This document shows, in pieces, positions 46,663-56,844 of a stretch of DNA of 64,000 nucleotides. Every line of letters begins with the position of its first letter. The first letter of the stretch is position 1. Source of the DNA: Absidia repens (taxonomy: Eukaryota > Mucoromycota > Mucoromycetes > Mucorales > Cunninghamellaceae); assembly GCA_002105175.1 (NCBI GenBank), contig MCGE01000003.1, positions 1,364,001 to 1,428,000 of the forward strand, written 5' to 3'. The position numbers and the translations under genes were made by a program. The notes beneath the pieces were generated by a model. It did not search any database, was not told where the DNA came from, and saw only the letters and a program-made list of their open reading frames with translations.

Positions 46663-47223
46663 CAATTCAAGTAAGTTCCCAATTCTTTAAATCCTTCTCA
46701 TGGATGAATATTAATAGCTTTTGGGGGCGTGGCTGTGTGACTCTAGGATTTTTTGGTACAATAAAAAAAAACACAGATCTCTCCAAATCAACAATGACAT
46801 TTCTATTCCCCTTCCACTCCTCTTACCATCATCATTTATTTTATTCTCATTTTTATCGTACCATTTTGCATTCCAACTTGATTGTGTGTTTTATCATTTA
46901 TACAATAAACTGATTCGTTTTTACCTATTTAAAAAAAATACCTTTGTCATTATGTGTATATGTATAAGTGTATGTGTATATGTGGGCACGCCTTGTAAAT
47001 TTTCTGGGGGGTGAATTTTGATGCAAGCTGCTTTTACCGGCGAAAGGAAATACAACAGGTCCAAGTCTAAAATGAGACGATTTTATGCCATCCACAAACT
47101 TTTAAACAGCAGCCACCACAACCGACAATCCAACCAATGAAAGAGCCCAAAAATGACGGTTAAAACTTTTGCCGACATGTCAATGTGCCATTTATATAGG
47201 CAACCGATTTCTTTTTCAACATC
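46663..47223. other. Spacer upstream of the tRNA gene
   Basis: AT-rich with a GTATATGT-type simple stretch near 46950-46985. No gene seen. Confidence 0.4.
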
Positions 47224-47295
47224 TCTTAGATAGTATAGTGGTTAGTATCCCCGCCTGTCACGCGGGAGACCGGGGTTCAATTCCCCGTCTGAGAG
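47224..47295 (+). tRNA. tRNA-Asp (anticodon GTC)
   Basis: A complete 72-nt cloverleaf with no intron. The acceptor stem TCTTAGA pairs with TCTGAGA (one T-G wobble), and the discriminator is G295. The D arm carries TAGTATAGTGGTTAGTAT, which also serves as the A box. The anticodon stem CCCGC/GCGGG closes a 7-nt loop CTGTCAC with anticodon GTC. The T arm is CGGGG-TTCAATT-CCCCG and contains the B box. A run CTTTTTCTTTTTG directly downstream (47301-47313) fits a pol III terminator. Confidence 0.97.
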
Positions 47296-47349
47296 CTCTT
47301 CTTTTTCTTTTTGCAAATAAATCTTCGATATTTTTCTAAAAATGTATAC

Positions 47350-47960
47350 TGTTGCGGCTAAATTTGTGATTTTAGTCCAACTGGATTGTGTTTTTGTAGG
47401 TTTTTTATGTTTTTCTGGTGTTACGGCTAATTTAGGTAAGAAGCTTGTAACAGAGTAGTGTTTTTGTAGGTTTTTATATTTTTCTGGGTTGAATAGGATG
47501 TCTTGAGTTATCCTTTAGTGTAGCTTTTGCTTGTTTAGAGCTTGAAAATAAATTTGTTCCTTAGGCGGAATTTGAAATATCTTGTCCCTGATTTGGACAA
47601 AAATAGATTTGAGAGTAGTGAGCACCAGAACTTTTGTAGATAAAGTCCAACTGTAGAGAAAGTTTATAAAAAAATAAACTTGAAAGAGTAAAATAAAATA
47701 AAAATAAAAAGTATTGACCTTTGTTGGTTCAATAAAAATATAATGTATAACACACAGTAAAAATAAAATAAAAAGAGGACTTATAGTCAAAAAATAAAAG
47801 AGGTTTCTATAATCCAATAGAAACAGTAGATAATTTGGTGGTATAATAACCTTTGTACTAAGTTTTATTTGTTAATTGAGAAAACTGATAAAAAACTAAA
47901 GAGAAAAGAAAAGAAAAGGATAATAATAAAAAGTTGCGATATATATACTAAATAAAAGTT
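47350..47960 (-). repeat. Repeat unit 1 beside tRNA-Asp (LTR-like end)
   Basis: Begins TGTTGCGGCTAAATTTGTGA 55 bp downstream of the tRNA and runs through segments shared with unit 2: GGATGTCTTGAGTTATCC, GCGGAATTTGAAATAT, AGTGAGCACCAGAACTTTTG, ATTGACCTTTGTTGGTTCAA and AGATAATTTGGTGGT. On the minus strand the end ...GCCGCAACA is LTR-like (CA end). Within it a minus-strand frame reads DFIYKSSGAHYSQIYFCP, matching unit 2, so it may instead be a decayed coding unit. Confidence 0.6.
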
Positions 47961-48145
47961 GATAAATATAAGGGTCCTGTTTTTGTGGTTTTTCGTCTAT
48001 ATATGAATTTTGTATTGTTTTTGTTTACGTTGATGGCGGTATTTCATTTTTTATATTTATGGGGGACTATACATCTGAGAGGCCCCAGCTGATCAGCTGG
48101 TTTATATTAAAAATGTCCGCAGCAATGATGCTGGCGGTGTCATTG

Positions 48146-48152
48146 CTGATGC

Positions 48153-48192
<40 letters not shown>
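48146..48192. repeat. (GTT)n microsatellite
   Basis: About 14-15 uninterrupted TGT/GTT triplets (CAA on the minus strand) between repeat units 1 and 2. Confidence 0.9.
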
Positions 48193-48193
<1 letters not shown>

Positions 48194-48212
48194 TCGTTAT
48201 CGTCGACACTGG

Positions 48213-48825
48213 TGTTGCGGCTAAATTTGTGATTTTAGTCCAACTGGATTGTGTTTTTGTTGTTTTTATAAGTTTTTTTGGTTTGAATAGTAGTGTTGCG
48301 GCTAAATTTGTGATTTTAGTCCAACTGGATTGTGTTTTTGTAGGTTTTTTATGTTTTTCTGGGTTGAATAGGATGTCTTGAGTTATCCTTTAGTATAGCT
48401 TTGATCGTTTAGAGCTTTGAAAAATAAATTTGTTCCTTCGGCGGAATTTGAAATATTTTGTTCCTGAATCGGACAAAAATAGATTTGATAGTAGTGAGCA
48501 CCAGAACTTTTGTAGATAAAGTTTATGTAAAAAATAAACTTGTAAAGTAAAATAAAATAAAAAAGAAAAGTATTGACCTTTGTTGGTTCAATAAAAATAA
48601 GTGTATAACACACAGTAAAAAAAATAAAATAAAAAAGGACTTGTAGTCAAAAAATAAAAGAGGTTTCTATGATCCAATAGAAACAGTAGATAATTTGGTG
48701 GTGTAATAACCTTTGTACTAGGTTTTATTTGATAAATTGAGAAAACTGAAAAAAACTAAAGAGAAAAGAAAAAGGATAATAAAAAAGGTGGGCTATTTAT
48801 ACTAAAAAATAAAAGAAAAAAAGGT
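48213..48825 (-). repeat. Repeat unit 2 (direct copy of unit 1, with doubled first segment)
   Basis: The opening TGTTGCGGCTAAATTTGTGA segment occurs twice, at 48213 and 48294, and the rest follows unit 1 in order at high identity. The minus-strand frame is better kept here (NFIYKSSGAHYYQIYFCP, then NISNSAEGTNLFFKALN) and stops at 48383. Direct orientation and about 0.9 kb spacing suggest either LTR pairs or a tandem array. Confidence 0.65.
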
Positions 48826-48880
48826 TGGTCGGAGGCGAGGCAGGATGAGGTTCGAGACATGGTGTAGACCGAGGCCAGTC

Positions 48881-49049
48881 TTACTCGCTTAGAGCCCAGT
48901 CGATGAACTCTTGCGAGCTGAAAACGTCATTAAAAACGTCATCAGACTCGCCGTCGCTGGAAGCAGCCTCAGACTGCTCCTCGACAGAGGGAGCACCAGA
49001 GCTTTTTACAATGAAGTTCAACCGGTTGTAGCTGCAAGGGCTTAAAACT
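48881..49049 (-). other. GC-richer coding-like tail (repeat unit 3)
   Basis: Read on the minus strand after an ATTTTAG acceptor-like site, a frame runs NRLNFIVKSSGAPSVEEQSE, then an acidic Ser/Asp/Glu stretch (SDGESDDVFNDVF) and ends FIDWALSE-stop at 48881. It shares the NFI-x-KSSGA stretch with units 1 and 2 but is clearly richer in G+C and retains normal codon use. It could be the C-terminal exon of the gene or element from which units 1 and 2 decayed. Family not recognised. Confidence 0.4.
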
Positions 49050-49111
49050 AAAATATGATTAGACTTGAAAGTACAAGTGGTGATGTGTTATTTTCAAAAA
49101 TGAAAATCTGT

Positions 49112-49147
<36 letters not shown>

Positions 49148-49407
49148 GAGGCTTTTACACTCAAAATAAACCAACGAAGTGAGTTGTCAAAAATAGGTAT
49201 CGTCAACAATAGCATGTGCGTGTTGTCAAGTGCTATTTATATGGTATACTCATTTTGATAATAAAACTCAATGCAAAAAAATATAATTTATTCAGCCATA
49301 GATATGTGCTATGGTGACCAACACTAAGAGGGTGAGTGGGGACATCTTTTTTTTTATCCACCCAAGGTGGAAAAAAAAAATTACTCAACCCACTTTTACA
49401 AGAAACG

Positions 49408-51438
49408 TTTCAAATCCCGCACACGTGAAATATTTATTTTTTCTCTCCCGCCTGTTTTTATTTTTTCGTCTCTCTTTCCTTTTTTTTTTTTCAGTGCCAT
49501 AAAACAGCAACAATAAAAAATCTCAAATTCGTCTTCCTTTTTTTTTCATTTCAATTTTTCTTCACCATTCAACTTCTATGGGGTTATTTTGGACCTAGAA
49601 TTGTATCAGGACTAGTTTAGAACGGTTTTCAGCTCAGGGATTACAACATACATGGGGAAAACCTTTCATTTTGGATCTAGGATTTAGAGCTACCATTAAT
49701 TGACTTCGGAGTCTCCATTAGCTTAGTTTTGTGTTAGTTTGTCCATAGTTTCTATCTACATTGAATAAACTGTGCCTATTTTTATCTATCTCAATGAGAA
49801 ATATCCCATAAGTCTCTGTCATGTTTTGTACAATAGATCCTATTTTTGCAACCATCTTTATTGTAGGCCGTTTTTGTTCTTCAGTAACAAATATTCCTCC
49901 GGTCACTATTAGCATTGTGCAATATATTATATAGCTTTTTGCGATCGCGCCTTTAGATTAAAACTAATCCTTTCTTTAAAGTCCCATTAGTTTTCCTGCT
50001 AATCTCTCACTTGCTACCTCTATTAGATCCCTTTCTTTAGATCCCTTGTGACAATGAACCTTTGGTCTTTAGCTTAGTACCATTCAATATATTTTAATAA
50101 AATATTCCTTTTTATTAGTTTAAATATTCTATGGCCTATATGATAGTGAGAAATATAGTTTTTGTTGATTTTTCGTGGATGCCTTATCGAGCACCTGCTT
50201 TCCGGTTCACCGACCATGTCCACTTTTGCTCACCCTCCTCAAAGCCCAGATGACTGGTTGGCAGCCATAGGTCATTTAATATAAAATATTGGGGTGCTGA
50301 TGCACTCTATACCAATTAATACTAATCAACCTAGACCATGTCACCAGTGTAGCCTTCACTATACAATACTACAGTCCTCGCTTGACCAGACATACTATAT
50401 ACATTAGTTCATTGTTTTTATTACGTTTGGCATAGTAATAATAATAGTAATAATAATAATTATAATGCTAAGTTTCATATCAATTGACCTGGACCTGTCA
50501 AACCGATCGCTTAGTCACTGAGTAGCCATAGATATGCTAGAAAATAATGTAAACTGCTCTACATCGACAGCTAATATCAATGATAGCTATGTTTGTGCTC
50601 CACCAAGCATGCAAATGAAGCTAGGATGTGGTGTGCATGTAATAATCTTATATTGTCATCCAGTTCCTGCGACTTTTAACGGGGGAAAATGGTCATAGTG
50701 GGTAAACAAAAAAAGCAAGTGCTTGGTAAGACACTCTCAAAAGGCTATACTAGCGACATTGTTTACTATACTAAACGATGTTTCAGAGTATGACAAGTAA
50801 AAAGGAAACGTTTTATTGATGTGTATTGGTGGATGCTAATAGGTATTAAAGCTAATGACGATAGGTTCATTGCAATAAGGGATTTGAAAGATCTATTGGA
50901 TGAAGATTGAAGAATACTAATATCAGAGTTAAAGAATGAACAACAGTAAACTAAAGGGACAATGGTAAAAAAGGATCTATATACTGTACAGACATGAGAA
51001 ATACTAGAGGGATATTCTTTATTGCAGTATTACAATACATCTACATGATCATGATAAAAAGGGTTATATTTATTGTACAACACATGAGAGAGAATTATGT
51101 AATATTTTCATTGAGTTAGGTAAAAAGAGGCACAGTTTATTCAATGTAGATAAAACTATGGACAAACTAATACAAAACTAAGCTAACGGAGACTCCAAAG
51201 TCAATTAATGGTTGTTCTAAATCCTAGATCCAAAATGAAAGGTTTTCCCCATGTATGTTGTAATCCCTGAGCTGAAAACCGTTCTAAACTAGTCCTGATA
51301 CAATTCTAGGTCCAAAATAACCCCATAGAAGTTGAATGGTGAAGAAAAATTGAAATGAAAAAAAAAGGAAAGAGAGACGAAAAAATAAAAATAGGCAGGA
51401 GAGAAAAAATAAATATTTCACGTGTGCGGGATTTCAAT
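49408..51438. mobile_element. Foldback-type element with ~500-bp terminal inverted repeats
   Basis: The left arm (49408-about 50130) begins TTTCAAATCCCGCACACGTG. The right arm (about 50940-51438) ends with the reverse complement (CACGTGTGCGGGATTTCAA). Over the outer 400 bp the arms are nearly identical by eye: ATTCAACTTCTATGGGGTTA, TTTTGGACCTAGAATTGTAT, TCAGGACTAGTTTAGAACGG, TTCAGCTCAGGGATTACAAC, CATACATGGGGAAAACCTTT and so on. The interior (about 50.1-50.9 kb) has no open frame I can support. This fits a non-autonomous DNA element or two copies of the dispersed family inserted head to head. Target-site duplications were not resolved. Confidence 0.7.
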
Positions 51439-52285
51439 TGTTTTTTGACACCTCCAATCCCGGTCCACCTACCTTTACAAAAAAGTTACCATCTCAAACG
51501 CCAAAAGGTGTCTCTACATTATCGGGCAAGCGGGGGGGGGGTGACCAGTTATCAGTCGCCTACGGAATATTTAAAGGTACCTCCAAAATAGCAACACCCT
51601 TATTTCAGGAAATAAAATGGAAGGCGTTGAAAATACAAGGGAATACAATGTGCTTTACATATCATGCTAGCGTTTCATACATAACATTGGGCAGGAGTTT
51701 AGGGAGACGGACCACTGAGCAGAAAAAAAGAAGATGGTGAAATTTAATGTCAGTCAGGATAAACACCTTATCTACAAGCAACAATAAGGGGAAGCCATGA
51801 ATTGAAAATTTGTATCTATACTACTCAAAATCTAGGCAAGCTAAGAAAAAATAGATCTAATTTAAACGACACTGTCAAAGGAAATCACACATAGGATATG
51901 AACTCTCCTTCCAGTGCTGTACCGTACATCATCGCATGGGTAATTGAAGTATTAGAGATGAAAAACATAAACTTTTTCTACAACCTAAAGGGAGAGAGAG
52001 GGGCGATGGATGCTGATCCACTAGACACAAATTGTCTAACATGAAAATGATTTCCATATGAGCAACTGCATAAATCCTACTAAAAGGGCGTGTCACTCAA
52101 TGCCATGTAAGCACACACACACACACACACACGCACACAAACATTGAGAAAAGATGAAGATAAATAAAAATGAAGACAAGTACCAAAAACAACGATTGAG
52201 GCAAGACAAGGTATATATATGATTTATTTTATAAAGTTGGCAAAACTAACTAACTAAACCAAAAATCACCTCTATCATTCTAACT
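51439..52285. other. Intergenic spacer with (CA)n
   Basis: An (AC)n run lies at about 52112-52134 and a G-run at 51532-51541. A 100-codon plus-strand frame at 51438-51740 begins inside the repeat end and has no recognisable feature. I see no gene. Confidence 0.4.
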
Positions 52286-53554
52286 TCAGTTCGAAACGGT
52301 CCTGGTTCTTGATGTTTTTTTCCGAACTGGTGTCCGGATATCTGACGGGTCGACATCACTATATTGGAAATCATCTTCGTTCATTGGCCATGCTGTTTTG
52401 TTGCTTTTGCGTGGCCTTTTTGGTGATTTTGCTGGTTTTGAGGAGGTGGTGATAGTGCTGTTTTTTTCCTCGTCTTCTTCGTTCTCGTCATAGATCAACA
52501 AATCATTATCTACCTCGGCGGGTTGGGGAACCATGGATGTCATATGCCGTTTTCCCATCGTTGTACGCGCTGTATTTTCTTCGTTGGTATCGACGGCAGG
52601 TGGTTCGTTGGGGTTGATGGAGAATTGGCTGAAGCAACTTGTTGGTATCGAATGGGTGGCAGGGTTGGCTTGGCTTGGTTTTTCATTATCTGTGGCTGCT
52701 GATTTCGTATTGATGTCCATCCGAGTTTCATTGGCGGTATCGGTAGGTACTGCTCCATTAATTGTTAATTTTTCGTCCGAGTCCTCTGGTTTCGTTCCAT
52801 CAGAGCCAACACCATTCTTCACTGGCTTTACGGACGCAAGGACAGAGTCTTTATCATCATGTTCTGGTGGCGGTTCCACGTTCTTCTTCTTCCTACCACG
52901 TCGTTCCACCTTCGGTTTTTCGGTCGTTTTGGGTTTCCTCGTCGTTTTGGATTGTTGTCTGACTTTCGGTAAAGATTGTTGAGGCTGAGGTTCATCGCCT
53001 TTCGTTGAGTGTTTGTTCAATTTCATCCGTTCACCCCAGAAGTGTTCATAATTGTCATCCTGTGTCGGTACATGTAAAATAAGATTAGAAACATTCAACA
53101 CTATAACTACACAAAACCCTCTTCCCTTTTGATGAACTATACCTTCCATGGAATGCTTTGTAAATCACGCGCAGAGGGATTCCTTTTCGAACTCTTCAAA
53201 TCACCGCACTGTAAAAGACAATGCCATTCATCCAGGGAGGACCAAAAAGTAGAGTTGGCATTCAACGCGTTATTCAAGTCGTCATATTGTTGATCACAAG
53301 CTGGTAAAAGCATAATCAATTCTTTTTGTGCCTCCTGTGAGAGCTTCCTGACTTTATCTTTGAGCATGGCCTATATATGAGTAAGAGTAAGTCGAAGACG
53401 TACGTTGATGTTGCCAAACAAAAAGTTTTCATTTTTCTATTTATTTTTTTCTTACCTTGATATCATCACACTTGGCGAGCTGACTTCTAGGATTAGTCAA
53501 ATCCAAAGCTACTTTCTTTCCACGAGTTGACTTTCTTGATGATGGAGTAGTCAT
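52286..53554 (-). CDS. ASX-homology (ASXH) domain chromatin protein
   Basis: Three exons (53554-53456, 53370-53143, 53059-52286) give 366 residues. The first 110 residues fit the Asx homology domain: TNPRSQLAKCDDIKAML, then SQEAQKELIMLLPACDQQYD and NSTFWSSLDEWHCLLQCGDL. In animals this domain, in ASXL proteins, activates the BAP1 deubiquitinase that removes ubiquitin from histone H2A. The remainder is disordered, with AT-hook-like basic patches (VERRGRKKKN, KSPKRPRKSNK), which supports a nuclear, DNA- or chromatin-associated role. No catalytic domain is present. The domain assignment is from motif reading and is fairly good; the partner is inferred. Confidence 0.75.
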
Positions 53555-54432
53555 AGTGTGCTTTAAAAAAAAAAAAATCAAAAAAAAACAAAGGAGTTGA
53601 CAAAAAAAAAAAAAAAAAAAGAGAACAAACATTTGTGCTTCTTGGGACAGCGCCCCACCTTGGAAAGTTATTTAGATCCCGACACACACACGAAAAATAG
53701 ATTCATGGACCCGAACAACAAACAATTATTAAGCTTTACACGGAAGGGTTTGCATTTCGCCAATAAGCATATGATTGCAAAGACAAGTTTTTCTTACAAA
53801 CTATAATGTTAAAAAAAATAAAAATAAAAATGTGGATAAACTTTCATTTTTCGCAACCTGTTATATGTGTTTTATACCACAAAGCCTTTCCTTTTATGCA
53901 ACTTCACTCTGAAACAACGAGCTGGAGCAAAAATATCAGTCAAAAATATGAACAAGCCCAATTATTGACATGTACCACCTTGAGAAAAAAAATTTAGTTT
54001 GAGTTCCATCATTGTTGTTTCTTCCTTTTTTTGGCCAATTCATTAAATAAATGCAGTGTACCTGAATTTCTCGATCTAATTAACAACCCAGCAAGTCTTT
54101 GTTTTTATCCCGATCAAAAAATAAAAATAAAAAATATAGGTGAGATAAAATGGTAGAAACTAAAGGTTTAAAAAATTTGGTGTGGGGAGCGAGAGGGATG
54201 CATTAAGTTAGCAGAACCAATAGTGTGATTTTCCCTTTAAATCATGTATCACAAACGTGGAGAAGTAGATGGTGACACGATTCATTTTCGAGCCATCATT
54301 ATCCTCTTTATTTTTTTCTGGTGATTAATTAAAACCAAAAGCCCCAACTTTTCTTCTTACCTTTCTTCTTCTTCTTCTCTCTATCTCTCTCTCTCTTTTT
54401 AAAATATCTCCTACCATCCTTTCTATCTTTTT
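53555..54432. promoter_or_regulatory. Divergent intergenic region (ASXH gene / RhoGEF gene)
   Basis: About 880 bp between divergent starts. A-tracts lie at 53562-53574 and 53602-53620. The segment before the RhoGEF start (54350-54400) is a CT-rich pyrimidine stretch. No gene is supported here. Confidence 0.4.
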
Positions 54433-55450
54433 ATGTTTACAAGGTTTAAAGGTCATCGCCGAGTATCTAACGCATTAACGACATCATCCACTTCGTCGTC
54501 CATGAATAGCCCTAGCGAAATCACCACCATCAGTACCTATCGTGATAGTCACGATGAATTACCACAGGCCCATCTAGCTCCAAAAGTGGATGTCATTGAT
54601 GATCTGTATGATTTTTTTACTGATGATACCGCGATGGCTGATGATGATATTCTTGCCTTTGGTAAAAAAAAAAAAATGTGGGGCGACGGGCGGGAGTAAT
54701 GGTTTCAAGAGACAGGGCGGTCGGGATCGGAATTTTGAAATCCTCGCTCATGCCTTTTTTTTTTTTTTTTGTTAGAAACTACCGAGAAGCAACATCGAAA
54801 ACGACAAGCGTTAATACAACAGCTTTTTGACTTTGAATCTGACTATGTCAACCGCCTCCATGTAATTCTACTTTACTTTAAACGACCTATATCTCTTCAT
54901 TATCAACCATCATCGTCCTCCTCCTCCAGTACTCGAAGTAGTAGTTATGATAGCAATGCAGGCATTCAAATTCATCATCTTCAACAACAACAGCAGCAGC
55001 AACAGCAGCGAAATCATCATAGCAGTAATATATCATCCGCTCTACTGTCACCATTTTTATCAAAACAGCCATCATCCTCTTTACCCAAAAATCCAACGCC
55101 ATCTGCATCCAACTCTTCCTCCTTCTACACACCATCCTTTTCATCGTCTCATGTCAACATCAATATGCATGATATTGATGTTTTATTTGCTTCTATAGAA
55201 CCGCTATATAAATTACATGAAGAGTTTTTAGAAAAATTATCAGAAAGGTAGTACCCAACCATTAAAAACAGTGCATGCATAATTGCGTGCCCCATCCCAT
55301 TCTCCTTTCTCACACACTTGCCCCCATTTTTTTTTCTTGGTGTCCATAGATTCCGAATTTGGAGCTCGCTGCAGCTTGTATCAGACATATTACAGCCATT
55401 GGTAAGAAAATCTTAAAAAAAAATAATAATTGAAATTAAAAGAAAATTCA

Positions 55451-55483
<33 letters not shown>

Positions 55484-56436
55484 GTAGTTAAGTAGTATAT
55501 TGCCTGTTTATAATCCTTATTTTGAAAACTATCCAAAAATAATGGCTATCTTGGAAATCATTGGGAAAAGTCGGGATGGCACTAAATTAACTGAGGTACC
55601 CTACATAAATATATACGTATATTAACTAATTTAAAAAAAAAAATGCAGGTCACTGACCTGTCTTTTTATGAAATAGACAGTGGTGACAAATCCAGGTGGA
55701 ATTGGCCGGGTCCATCTTTTATCACTTTTGGAACTTCCTTTATATGCTATAGCCCGCTACCATCAACTCATTACTGAAATCACGAAATTGACAGATTTCA
55801 ATCACCCTGATCTTCGCCATTTAAAAATCTGCCAACATAAAGTTCAAAAAATGGATCTGGATGTCAACCCAAGGTATATAATATTAAAAAAAAAAAAAAA
55901 AGGGAAAGAAACTTTTGCGGAACTAAACCATTTGTCCTTTTTTTTTTTTTGGGTTGGTTGGGTGCCACAGAGTAAATATCTGTCAAAATATAAGTAGATT
56001 GATGGATATGAGTTTGACTGTGATCGGTAGTCCTTTGATGATGGATCAACCCCGGCAATTGATCAAGAGTGGCAAACTATGTTACGTGGAAGGCAAATCG
56101 ACGCATGATTTACGGATCTGTTTTTTAACCAGCGACCAACTCATCACCGCAAGACCCAGTTCGACGGCTGGCAGCAACAAATTGCATTTCAAGGGCAAAG
56201 TATCTCTCAAAGGGGCTACTATCAAAACTGTCAATCGTATAGATGCTAGCTTCGTCATCACGGAAAATGCTACCACTGATACATCACATCAACACGCAGA
56301 TGATATTGAATTACTCCTCAATGCATCCGGTACATCCCCTTCAAGGCAGCATCATTTCAAAATGGAAAAAGAGGATCTGCATAGCTGGGTCCGTGAGATA
56401 CAAAATGTGGTACAATCTTTGCGGCAAAGGAAATAG
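54433..56436 (+). CDS. Rho guanine-nucleotide exchange factor (DH-PH)
   Basis: Six exons (54433-54661, 54776-55247, 55350-55401, 55488-55595, 55677-55873, 55971-56436) give 507 residues. The DH domain starts at about residue 80 (KRQALIQQLFDFESDYVNRL), and its later conserved helices are DIDVLFASIEPLYKLHEEFL and LLSLLELPLYAIARYHQLI followed by ITKLTDFNHPD. Between the first and second conserved helices lies an insertion of about 85 residues rich in Ser, Gln and His. The C-terminal region has PH-type strands (LIKSGKLCYVEGKSTHDLRI, then CFLTSDQLI) and a final helix (HSWVREIQNVVQSL). It should activate a Rho or Cdc42-type GTPase at the membrane. It ends 409 bp from the convergent WDR48 gene. Confidence 0.88.
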
Positions 56437-56844
56437 TCTATTTAATATAAAATATAATTTGTTTTTTGGTTTTTTTTTCCCTGCTCTCGACTCGATAGTA
56501 ATAAACATGTATGATATATATTTATTCATTTTGATTTTGAACCCCAAAAAATATTCCCCAATTGGTTGTTTTCAAATCCCGTTCCTTTTTTTGGGGGACA
56601 CCTTTTCATTTCCAATAAATCAACTAGCCAAAACAATTTATTGTAAAAGAAAAAAAAATTCTTTATTCAAATCCAAAATAAAAATAGGAAGATATAAGAA
56701 TAATAATGATAAAAATAAGAATAATAATAAAAATGGAATGATCTATACTACAGAGAATATTACTAGTGCCTATGATCCCCGACCAGCAGAGTATAGAGAG
56801 AGAGGGTGTGTGTGTTTGCTTGTGTCTTATTGTACCGTTCGTCC
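56437..56844. other. Convergent 3' spacer (RhoGEF / WDR48)
   Basis: AT-rich with an AATAAATAAT-type A/T stretch at 56670-56740. No gene seen. Confidence 0.4.

Noticed and set aside
51438..51740. 100-codon plus-strand frame next to the right arm of the foldback element
   Set aside because: Starts at the repeat end, has no recognisable motif and lies across a G-run; not enough support for a gene.
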